From the NCBI GenBank assembly GCA_028826165.1, contig JAPDFW010000091.1, positions 62,001 to 126,000 on the forward strand: DNA of 64,000 nt, written 5' to 3'. The stretch is from Anaeramoeba ignava. Lineage: Eukaryota > Metamonada > Anaeramoebidae. The number at the start of each line of letters is the position of its first letter. The stretch's first letter is position 1. Positions 12,201 to 21,482 of this stretch are shown one piece after another. Made by a program: the position numbers and the translations under genes. The notes below the pieces were generated by a model. It was not told where the DNA came from and ran no database searches. It saw only the letters and a program-made list of their open reading frames with translations.

Positions 12201-15099
12201 AACCCGACAACACCAAATCGGACGCAGGCGTTGGGATGGATGAAAAGAGGGAATGTTTTTTGGCAAATACGCACGATAGTCTGCGGTCTTAGACACTCCA
12301 AATCACAGAGCATGGAAAGCGTGTCAAGTGCTTTTTCAACAACATATTCTTCAATATCGTTAAGTTTCTCTAAAATACAGGGAAGTAGAACATCCTCTGT
12401 CTGATCGCGCTCCATAAACACTGCGATCTCCACAAAACGATCAAGTACTTCCTCGCGAAGAGTCCATTCTGTTGTGTTAATACACGAGATTAAGAGAATC
12501 AATATGTTCATAACTGCTGTGCTTCTTCCCACAAAAATACACATTTCTGTCACCCTTCCCAAAAGCGCGCGCCGCACATCCACTTGCAAGTCTCCGAACA
12601 TCTTCGTGAAAATGGCAACAAATTGTGTTTCAAGACTCTCTAAATGACTGGATATTGAGATGGTTACATCCGATGAAATTGTTCCTCTTCCTGTTTTCTT
12701 GACAATCTCGAAATCATGATTTTCTGCTTCAATCGCATCGTATATTTCATCTTCGCTCTCTTTTCGAATTAGATTCTCGCTGTCAGAATTTTGCTGAGTG
12801 ATATTTTCATTCATATCATTTCCATTATTTTGATTTTCATCAACAGAAAATCCGTTTTGTTTTTCCGTTTTTAATTTTTCAAGTTCTCTTTCCTTGCGCG
12901 ACAGCAACTCTCCAAGTTCTGCAAATCTTTTCGCAGTCAATGCAAGTCTTCCAATGCATTTGGCAAGAGTAATCTGAACAACCAATTCCGAATCGTTAGC
13001 GAGTGTATGTAAAAAAGGGAGAATGTATTCAACAAACAAAGGCTGATCACTAAGAGAAATTTCTTCCACCATTTCAAGCACACATGTCGCAGTTATAACA
13101 GCTTCTGCTCGCACAACCGCACTTGAATCGCTCAGCATGCTCATCATATATGGCACAATTCGCTCAATTTTAAGCGGATCGGGTAAATATTCTGCAATCA
13201 TGCAAATCACTCGCATGCCATTGATTTTTGTGCTTGTTTTGAAACAGTTTCGAATGGATGAGAGTAAGATATTCAAAACAAGCACAAGCCCTTCTGAGAG
13301 TTTCCCTTGAAAAGACCGTCTTCTTTTGTTCTCGACTCTTCTTTGGAACTCATTCCGCATTTTCACAATTATTGATTCTTTTGGCATTTTTTTTGGATCG
13401 CTATTTTTCTCTTTTTCGAGAAGATCAGAGATTATTTTCAAATGGCGTGTTTTTGTTTTCAGCAGTTTTTTCTCCCGCAAATCCTTTTTAGAATTTGGGG
13501 TTTGTTTTTGATTCTGTTTTTCTTGGAAACGATTTTTGAATTGATTTGCGAAATTTTGAACATTTAAAAGGGATTTTTCTGAATGAAAATGAGATAAAGA
13601 GATCCATTTTTGCTTCATCTCTTGTTCAGCTGAAAGTTGATTTTTTGAACTATCATGACTGCTTTGGAAATTTCTTACAGATCGTGATTTTTTCTTTGTT
13701 TGGGAATCATCGATCAATTCCGTTTGGGGTGAAGTTAAAGGTTGCAGAATAAGATCAATATTCTTTACAATATACTCAATTTTTTCATCTGGAATTAAAA
13801 ACAAGAGGTTTCTAAAAAGCGGGAAATAAAACTTGAAATAATTTGGAAAAACAGTTCCTTCACATTCAGTGAGATATTCACTTGCTTTCTTTCTTTGTGA
13901 TGGATCAAGAGAAATCATGCTTTGAATCAAGTCTTGAATCTGTGGATCTTGAATCGCTTGAATTCTTTGAATTGGATCGTATTCCTTTTTTTTGTAACTG
14001 AGTAATTCCGATAGATGAAAAAGTGGTTCTCCATCAAGAAACATTTCGCTGATAACGCAACCCAATGAAAATATATCAGATGCGCTTGTGAGAGTTGGTT
14101 GTGATTTTGTTGGATTTTCTTTTTCTTTCTCAATTGAATTTTCATTTTGATTTTGATTTTCAATTTGATTTTGATTTTGATTTAAATTTAAATTTAAATT
14201 TTGATTTTGATTTTGATTTTGATTTTGATTTTCGTTTTGATTCTCATTTTGATTCTCATTTATTTTTTCTTTTGATATTGTCTCATCTGGTTCTAAAAAG
14301 AATCTTTCTGGAGCAATATAACATTTTCTTCTTCCAGAAATATCAAAATAATAAGAGAAATCTGATGGATTATTCTAAAAAGAATTTTTTGTTTTGTTTT
14401 GTTTTGTTTTTGAATTGTTTTTTTTTTGAATTGTGAATTTGATTTAAAATTGAAAATGAATTTGATTTACTTGGGGAAGCATAACTGGTTTAAATATCGC
14501 AAAATCTGTTAAAAAAACCCACATAAATGAAGTAATTAAAATATTTTCAGTTTTAAGATCTCCATGATAAACACCAACTCCATCAGAATCACGCAAAGCC
14601 ATTAATATTTGATAAAGAATCCATCTTTTTTCAAGTGACGTTAAAAACGGTCTTGTGCTAAAAAACGAAAAATAATAAAAATTAAGAAAAAAATAAGAAC
14701 GTAAGTTAAAAATTCTTTTTTGATTTTTTTTTTAGATTAAATTCAAAAAAAAAAAAAAAAAAATCAAAACCTCAAACGATCTTTAAGATTAGAAAACAAA
14801 TAATTTCGAATAAGATAACCTGCTCGATTTGTTTCAACAAGATCTGTGTGAGTTATAAAATTGGAAGAGTTTAACGATGAAATATTTGATTTTATTTGAT
14901 TTAGTAATTTTTTATATTTCCGAAAATTTGTGCTTGGATCGTGTTTTGGAAACACTTTAACATAAACAGGACCTGAATCATCTTTCATCATTTTCATTGT
15001 TTTAAAAAATCTCCCTCCTTTTACTTGATCTGTTAATGTATATCCTTCGAGTTCATATAGATAATTCCATTTGGGAAGTGAATCTAGTTGATTTCCCAT
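9272..15099 (-). CDS. VPS15: VPS15 / PIK3R4 (regulatory subunit of class III PI3-kinase)
   Basis: Scaffold and pseudokinase partner of VPS34 in autophagy and endosomal PI3P synthesis. Exons 15099-14771, 14657-14471, 14374-10201 and 9633-9272 have consensus GT-AG joins and total 5052 bases, or 1683 residues (human 1358). The ATG at 15099 gives MGNQL, the family's N-myristoylation start; an upstream in-frame ATG at 15165 would bury it. Kinase marks: VKVFPKHDP, HGDLKTEN with Asp near 143, TDFA in place of DFG near 161, CYIAPERF. An Asn/Gln tract interrupts the kinase C-lobe near residues 195-260. HEAT repeats follow (roughly 500-850), then a long Ser-rich linker, then WD40 repeats from about 1265 to the end (SSDDGTARIW, SGSRDGVVNVWK). 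The last intron (567 bases) is simple repeat. Confidence 0.96.
9640..10165. repeat. Intron-filling repeat in VPS15 (TATTTGAATATTTTTATTTAAA type)
   Basis: Alternating ATATTTGA, ATATTTTTATTT and ATTATTATTTAA modules occupy the whole last VPS15 intron (9634-10200). No coding potential. The unit is distinct from that of every other intron in the window. Confidence 0.93.
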
Positions 15100-15212
15100 C
15101 GAATAAAATTTTGAAAAAAATGAAAAATGAAAAATGAAAAAAGAAAAATGAAAAATTTTTTTCATTTTTTTTCTTTTCGAAAAATTAATAAATTAAAAAA
15201 TAAACAAAGAAA
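15100..15212. promoter_or_regulatory. Divergent spacer, candidate bidirectional promoter (VPS15 / RCC1-BTB)
   Basis: Only 113 bases separate two opposed ATGs. The plus strand holds TTTTTTTCATTTTTTTTCTT near 15156-15175, and the minus strand reads repeated TCATTTTTCATTTTT units towards VPS15. The same TCATTTTT/CTTTTC pattern sits within about 100 bases of other start codons in this window. Promoter function is inferred from position and recurrence. Confidence 0.5.
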
Positions 15213-16946
15213 ATGAATCAAATTTTATTTTTTGGAAGAAATAAATACCCAAGACTTATCGAAAATGAACCAGAAAAAATAAAAAAACCAATTCAATTTA
15301 AATTTGAAAATGAAAATGAAAAACAAATTAAACAAATTGAATCAAGTTATTTTTCAACAATTTTCCTTTTTGAAAATGGAAAAGCAATAGAATATTTAAA
15401 TGATTCATATCAAAATCCTGAAAAAATTCAAATTGAAGAAAATATTCAAAAAGTAACTGTTGTTTCTAGAAGTGAAGCTATTTTAACAAAAGAAGGAAAT
15501 GTATTTGCAAAAGGAAGAAATATTAATCCAAAAACCCAAAAGAATTTATCAATATTTCATCATTAATTGAAGATACAAATGATAGATTAATTCAAGATAT
15601 TGTTTCTGGAACTAATAATTCAATTTATTTATTAACTTCAAATCAAATGCTTATGGAATTGGTTCAAATCAAGATGGTCAACTTGGTTTAGATTCTGAAA
15701 CACTTAAAACAACAGAAAAACCAATTTTAATAATGAAAAATGTTTCTAAGATATTTTCAGGAATAACTTCAAATTCTGTTTTTCTTTTGAATTCAAATCA
15801 AGAATTATTCGGATGTGGTGATAATAGATATGGTCAACTTGGATTAGGAGAATCAAGAAAAGAAAACAATCCAAAAATTAACACAAATCCAAAATATTCC
15901 AAAAGGTAAAATAATTGATATTCAATGCGGATATTGGCATTCAATAATGTTGATTGAAAATCCAGAAAGAAAACTTTATTCATGCGGATATTATCAATAT
16001 AATGGACTTGGCAATAATCAAACTACTTATGAATTTACTGAAATCAAATCATCTTTATTTGAAAATGATAATATTATTGATTTTTCTGTTGGAAATCTTC
16101 ACACTTTGATTTTAACTTCCAATCCAAAATTAATTGGATTTGGAGAGAATTATTATGCACAATTAGGAATTGGAAATACATATAATCAATCAATTCCAAT
16201 TCAAATTGAACTTCCTAAATTAAGATTTAATGAAAATATTTCTAATTATCATGTTCTTTGTAGAAATGAAAAATCATTTCTTTATTATTCTCCTCCTTCT
16301 TTTTCCAATCTTGAAGAAGATTTGATAAAATTATTTGAAAGAAAAGAATTTTGTGATATTTCATTTAAAACCAAAAATGGAGAAATAATTGAAGCTCATA
16401 AATTAATATTGAAATATAGATTAAATCAAAATCAAAATCAAATTGAAAAACTTAAAGAAATTATTTCAAAAAAATCAATTCAAAGAATCAAATCAAATAT
16501 TTGAAATGATTTATTCAAACAGAATAATAAATCCAAAATTATATTCAGAAATTAAAGAAATTATAAATTTAAATGAAAAAATTGAAGAAACAATGAAAAG
16601 AATTTATTTAAATGAAAATGAAAATGATTTTATAATTGAAAGAAAAGGAAAACAATATAAATTTCCTAAATTAATATTAATAATGAGAAGTGAATTATAT
16701 CGAGGAATGTTTTTATCTGTAACTGAAGATAAATCTAATAAAGTTACAGATTATAGTGAATTAAGTAATAAATCATTTCAAATATTAGAATATTGGATTT
16801 ATTCAAATCAAATTAAAGATGGAATTCAAATTACAAAAGAAATAATTGATGAAATTCAAATTGGAATTGATTATTTTCAATTAAATCAAACAAATCCAAA
16901 TTTATTTGATTTATTAATTAACAAATTTAATAATCAAAATCAATAA
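15213..16946 (+). pseudogene. RCC1-repeat / double-BTB protein, four single-base frameshifts
   Basis: The product would combine RCC1 propeller blades (GIGSNQDGQLG, GCGDNRYGQLGLG, SCGYYQYNGLG, GFGENYYAQLGIG) with a BTB domain beginning EDLIKLFERKEFCDISF and a second BTB-like unit (FPKLILIMRSELYRGMF). The frame changes near 15540, 15650, 15890 and 16470. Two sites lack one base and two have one extra, so the length stays 1734 bases (578 codons). Protein similarity continues across every site, so the breaks are recent or are sequence errors. No intron with GT-AG ends explains them. The 3' 325 bases have a second copy at 20.4 kb. RCC1-BTB proteins are usually adaptors; no partner can be deduced here. 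Confidence 0.75.
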
Positions 16947-17613
16947 AAAATAAGAATAGATTTAATTTAATATTTAATTTATAAATTAATTTAAAAATAT
17001 AATTTAATATTTAATATTATGTTTAAAATAATAATTTAATGTTTTAGATTTAAATATTTTCTTATTTAAATATTTAACATATAAATATAAAAAATAAGAA
17101 TAGATTTAATTTAATATTTAATTTATAAATTAATTTAAAAATATAATTTAATATTTAATTTTATTATTAAAATAATAATTTAATGTTTTAGATTTAAAAA
17201 AATTTTTTTATTTTATTTAAAAATATTTTGAAAATTGATTTTTGAAATTAAAATTTTATCTTTTTTTGAATTAAATTGAATTAATATTAATTTGGAAATT
17301 TGTTTTTAAAATTTAAATTTATTAATAATTTTTAAATTCCAAAAAAAAATTAAATTAAAAATTAAATTAAAAATAATTTTCCTTTTTTTTTAATAAAAAA
17401 ATTAATAAAAATAATAATAATTTATTAATAAATTAATTTAAAATAATAAATTCAAAAAGAAAATTAAATTAATTTTTCCTTTAAATTTATTCTTATTTTT
17501 ATATTTTTTAAATTTATTTTCAAAATCCACTTTTTATTCATTTTTAAATTTTTTTCATTTTTCCTTTTTAAACAACAAACACAAAAACAAAAAACACAAA
17601 AACAAAAAACAAA
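16947..17613. repeat. A/T spacer with a ~140-bp tandem duplication
   Basis: The sequence starting AAAAATAAGAATAGATTTAA at 16946 recurs at about 17090 with few changes, through AATTTAATGTTTTAGATTTAA. The remaining ~400 bases are irregular A/T. A CAAAAACAAAAAACACAAAA stretch lies directly before the next ATG and may be its 5' UTR. Confidence 0.7.
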
Positions 17614-19191
17614 ATGGATAATAATAATAATAATAACCAAATTGAAAATGCAAATCAAAATCAAAATGAAAATGAAAATGAAATGAAAAATTTAGAAAAA
17701 AAAGTAACAAAAAATTTAATTAAAGATTATTCAAACCTTTTAAATGGAAATTCATTTAAAGATTTTTCAATTTTTGTTGAGAATAAATCAAATCCTTTTG
17801 AAATTAAAGTTCATAAATCAATTTTATCTTCAAGATCTCCTTTTTTTAATGAATCATTAAGGCAAGAATCTCTTTCTATTTCTTTAAATCAATTTAATAA
17901 AAAAGAAATGGAATCAATTTTGAGTTATATTTATTATGGAAATATTTCTTTTGAGAATCAAGAAAATCTTCTCCAATTATTGGAAATTTCAATTTATTTT
18001 AAATTAAATTTATTGAAAGAAATTATTCAAAAAAAAATTTCAAATTCAATTAATTATTCAAATTTTTTCCAATTTTTATTCCAAAATCGAAATTTAAATT
18101 CAAATGAAATTGAAATAAAATGTTTTGAATTAATAAATCAAAATTTTTCCCAAATTCAAAATAATGAGAATTTATTCAATTTAACTAAAGAAGAAATTAT
18201 CAAATTTATTCAATTTAAACAAGAAAAAAAAGAAATTTTTCAATTTGATTTTTTTCAATTTTTAAATAATTGGATTGAAAAAAGAAATAAAAAATTAAAA
18301 GGAAAGAAAGAAAAGGAAAAAGAAAAAGAAAAAGAAAAAGAAAAGGGAATTGAAAAGAAGAGATTATTTCATTCTTTTTTTTCATTATTTGATAAAGATT
18401 CAATTTCAAAACAAGATTTTGATAAATTAAAACAATTTGATATTTTTCCTAAATCTTTTTTAATTGATATTCAAAACAAAGTTATTCAAGATAATCAAAA
18501 AGAAAATCAACAAATGAAAATTGAAATTGAAGAGAAATGGAAGAAAGAGGTTGAGGATAAAAACAAAGAAATTGAAGAGAAATGGAAGAAAGAAATTGAG
18601 AAAATGAAACCTATTTTTGATAAATATCGAGATCAACATTTTTCAGATTCAGAAATTGTTCAAGATATTGAATATGTTAAGAAATTACAAGAATGGATAA
18701 ATGATAATGATTTTTTTTATAAAATGAAAAAAGGATTTTCAGCAAAAAGAGATGGATTTAATTGTCAAAATTGGCATAAAGCAGTTGATGGGAAAGGAAA
18801 AACATTAGTTATTATCAAAACAAAAGATAATTTTATTTTTGGAGGTTTTACTCAAGTTGGATTTAATGGAACTACAGAATGGACTAATGATTCAAATGCA
18901 TTTATTTTTTCATTAAGAAATGATAAAGGGGATAGAATACCTGCAAAGTTTACATATAAACAAAATTATGCAATTTTTTGTGGTTTAAGTTATGGTCCAT
19001 TATTTGGATATAATATTGGGTATTATTGGGATTTCGGTTTAAATTCTGATTTACAACCTGGTTATTCGAATATTGGTTATAGTTATAATCCACCTAATGG
19101 AATTACTTATAATACAAATGAATCAAAAAGTTATTTAGCTGGTTCTCCGAATTCATGGGTTGTTGATGAAGTTGAAACTTATTTCATTTAA
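17614..19191 (+). CDS. BTB-BACK-coiled coil-TLDc domain protein
   Basis: A single-exon protein of 525 residues. After an Asn-rich leader it has a BTB domain at about 45-150 (FKDFSIFVENKS, VHKSILSSRSPFFNESL, ILSYIYYGNISF), a BACK-like helical region to about 255, a Lys/Glu run (225-245), a coiled coil at about 285-345, and a C-terminal TLDc domain (about 375-525) with LVIIKTKDNFIFGGFT, NAFIFSLRND and the end WVVDEVETYFI. BTB often recruits cullin-3 and TLDc proteins can bind the V-ATPase or act in stress responses, but neither role is shown here. The start is chosen because an A/C-rich leader precedes it and stops lie upstream. The frame is intact, unlike the RCC1-BTB gene before it. Confidence 0.9.
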   Translation: MDNNNNNNQIENANQNQNENENEMKNLEKKVTKNLIKDYSNLLNGNSFKDFSIFVENKSNPFEIKVHKSILSSRSPFFNESLRQESLSISLNQFNKKEMESILSYIYYGNISFENQENLLQLLEISIYFKLNLLKEIIQKKISNSINYSNFFQFLFQNRNLNSNEIEIKCFELINQNFSQIQNNENLFNLTKEEIIKFIQFKQEKKEIFQFDFFQFLNNWIEKRNKKLKGKKEKEKEKEKEKEKGIEKKRLFHSFFSLFDKDSISKQDFDKLKQFDIFPKSFLIDIQNKVIQDNQKENQQMKIEIEEKWKKEVEDKNKEIEEKWKKEIEKMKPIFDKYRDQHFSDSEIVQDIEYVKKLQEWINDNDFFYKMKKGFSAKRDGFNCQNWHKAVDGKGKTLVIIKTKDNFIFGGFTQVGFNGTTEWTNDSNAFIFSLRNDKGDRIPAKFTYKQNYAIFCGLSYGPLFGYNIGYYWDFGLNSDLQPGYSNIGYSYNPPNGITYNTNESKSYLAGSPNSWVVDEVETYFI

Positions 19192-20425
19192 AAATTAATT
19201 AATAATAAGAAAATCAAACTTTTTTTTTTTAATTTTTTTTTTCAAAATTTAATTCAATTTTAATTTACTTTTAATCAAATTAATTTCTTTAAAATAATAA
19301 ATAAGAAACAAATTTAATTTTAAATAATTTAATTTTAATTTAAAATATTTATTAAAAATTTAATTAATAAAAAATAATCCAAAAAAAAAAAATAATAAAT
19401 TTTAAAAATTGAATATTTTTAATATAATAAATAAAAATAAAAATTGAAAATAGAAATTAATAATAATTAAATTTAAATTCATTAATTAAAATATTAAAAA
19501 TAAAAAAAATCAAATAAAATTTATTATTAATTATTATTTAAATATTAATAAATTATAATCAAAATCAAAAATAGAATAATTAGTAAATTATTTTTTTAGA
19601 AAGTTTATCTTATTAAATCATGTTAAATTCAATTTATTTAAAATTTTTAATTTTTAATTTTATTTTTAATATATTTTATTATAATTAAAATTGGAATAAT
19701 AAATAATTAAAAATATTAATATAATAAATAAAATTATTATTTCAGATTAAAATAAAATAAATCTAAATTAAATTATTATTAAATATTATTAAAATTAAAT
19801 ATTTATCTTTATTAAAATATTTATTCCACTTTTTAATATATTTTATTATAATTAAAATTGAAATAATAAATAAATAAAAATATTAATATAATAAATAAAA
19901 ATATTATATTAAATTAAAATAAAATAAATCTAAATTAAATTATTATTAAATATTATTAAAATTAAATATTTATATTTATTAAAATATTTCAATTTTTCTT
20001 CTCAATTTTATTAAATTATTGAGAATAATTTTATATTATTTTAAATAAAGAAATATTAATAAAATATATAAAATAGAATTAATTTTAAATTTAATTATTT
20101 AATATTCTTTATTCTATTTTTGAAATAAATCAATTAAAATATTTTAATAAATTTTATTAAATTATTGAGAATAGTTTTTATATTATTTTAAATAAAAGAA
20201 ATTTTAATAAAATATTAAAATACAATTAATTTTAAATTTAATTATTTAATATTCTTTTATTCCATTTTGAAATAAATTAATTAAAATATTTTTATTATTT
20301 GTATTAAATTATTGGGAATAATTTTATATTATTTTAAATAAAGAAATATTAATTAAATATATAAAATATAATTAATTTTAAATTGAATTATTTAATATTC
20401 TTTATTCCATTTTTGAAATAAATTA
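19192..20425. repeat. A/T spacer with ~147-bp and ~170-bp tandem repeats
   Basis: AATATATTTTATTATAATTA occurs at about 19665 and 19838 (two copies of a ~170-base unit). From about 20000 a second unit with TTAAATTATTGAGAATA appears three times at ~147-base spacing (about 20010, 20158, 20303). No gene seen. Confidence 0.75.
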
Positions 20426-20427
20426 AT

Positions 20428-20754
20428 GAAAAAGATTTTATTATTGAAAGAAAAGAAAAACAATATAAATTTCCAAAATTAATATTAATAATGAGAAGTG
20501 AATTATATCGAGGAATGTTTTTATCTGTAACAGAAGATAAATCAAATAAAGTTACAGATTATAGTGAATTAAGTAATAAATCATTTCAAATATTTGAATA
20601 TTGGATTTATTCAAATCAAATTAAAGAAGATGAAATTCAAATTACACAAGAAATTATTAATGAAATTCAAATTGGAATTGATTATTTTCAATTAAATCAA
20701 ACATATCCAAATTTATTTGATTTATTAATTAACAAATTTAATAATCAAAATTAA
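20428..20754 (+). pseudogene. Duplicated 3' fragment of the RCC1-BTB gene
   Basis: From about 20428 the sequence matches 16620-16946 almost base for base, encoding the second BTB-like unit (MRSELYRGMFLSVTEDK, LLINKFNNQN) and its stop. Only about 100 residues are present. No RCC1 part precedes it, and the copy abuts the ~147-base tandem repeats. A few differences (ILEYW to IFEYW, KDG to KEDE) keep the frame, which is open from about 20428. It is most simply a truncated duplicate without its own promoter. Confidence 0.75.
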
Positions 20755-20816
20755 AAATTCAAAAAATTTTTTTCATTTTTTTCTTTTCAGAAAATTAAAT
20801 AATAAAAAAAAAGAAA
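20755..20816 (+). promoter_or_regulatory. Candidate promoter/5' leader of the Rho-like gene
   Basis: TTTTTTTCATTTTTTTCTTT at about 20768 followed by AGAAAATTAAATAATAAA and the ATG. This closely resembles the leader before 15213, which suggests common ancestry or a shared core-promoter pattern. Confidence 0.4.
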
Positions 20817-21404
20817 ATGAAACGAGTTAATTTATTTTCAATTGGAGATTCAGATTCAGATTCAATATTTATGTTAATTTCATACACAACAAATGTATTT
20901 TCAATAGAATACATTCCAACAATTTTTGATAATTACAATTCAAACGTGATGATAGAAGGAAATCCAATTAATTTAACATTATTCGGAACATCAACAGTCG
21001 AGGACTTCCATAAAATTTGTGAGAATTCTTCTCCTCAAGTTGATTCTTTCTTGGTTTGCTTCTCTTTGATTTCTCGTTCTTCTTTTGAAAATATAAAAAA
21101 TATTTGGATTCCTCAAATCCAAAATTCTCGTGAAAATGTTCCTTTTTTTCTGATTGGAACTCATTTAGATTTGAGAGATGATCAAGAAACAATCAAGAGA
21201 TTGGAAGAAAAAGGTTTGTCTCCTGTCAGTTATGAAGATGGAGCAAATCTAGCTCAAGAAATAAAAGCAGTTAAATATTTGGAATGTTCTTCTGTAACCC
21301 AAAAAAATTTGAAAAATGTTTTTGATGAAGCAATTCTTTTTGTTCTTAATCCTCAAAAATTCCAAAAACCAAATCAATCCAAAAATAAATGTTTGATTTT
21401 TTGA
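20817..21404 (+). CDS. Rho-family-like protein lacking GTPase motifs (pseudo-GTPase)
   Basis: A 195-residue single-exon protein clearly related to Cdc42/Rac: LISYTTNVFSIEYIPTIFDN (switch I and effector loop), SFLVCFSLISRSSFENIK, GTHLDLRDD, ECSSVTQKNLKNVFDEAI and a C-terminal CLIF CaaX box for prenylation. Two essential motifs are destroyed. The P-loop GxxxxGK[S/T] reads GDSDSDSIF, with no lysine, and the DTAGQE of switch II reads GTSTVED. The family therefore predicts no normal nucleotide binding or hydrolysis, while effector and membrane-anchoring surfaces remain. The frame is intact, so it is probably expressed. An effector-binding decoy or scaffold at membranes is inference. Confidence 0.88.
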   Translation: MKRVNLFSIGDSDSDSIFMLISYTTNVFSIEYIPTIFDNYNSNVMIEGNPINLTLFGTSTVEDFHKICENSSPQVDSFLVCFSLISRSSFENIKNIWIPQIQNSRENVPFFLIGTHLDLRDDQETIKRLEEKGLSPVSYEDGANLAQEIKAVKYLECSSVTQKNLKNVFDEAILFVLNPQKFQKPNQSKNKCLIF

Positions 21405-21482
21405 TTTTTTAATTTTTCATTTTTTTCATTTTTCATTTTTCATTTTTTTCTTTTCCAAATAAATAAAAATAAAAAGAGAAAA
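21405..21482 (+). promoter_or_regulatory. Candidate promoter of the armadillo gene
   Basis: Three spaced TTTTTCATTTTT units then CTTTTCC about 25 bases before the ATG at 21483. Same T/C pattern as in other gene leaders here. Confidence 0.4.

Noticed and set aside
15100-15165. Upstream in-frame ATG for VPS15 at 15165
   Set aside because: It would add a Phe/His-rich leader translated from the T/C promoter motif and destroy the MGNQ myristoylation start that defines the family.
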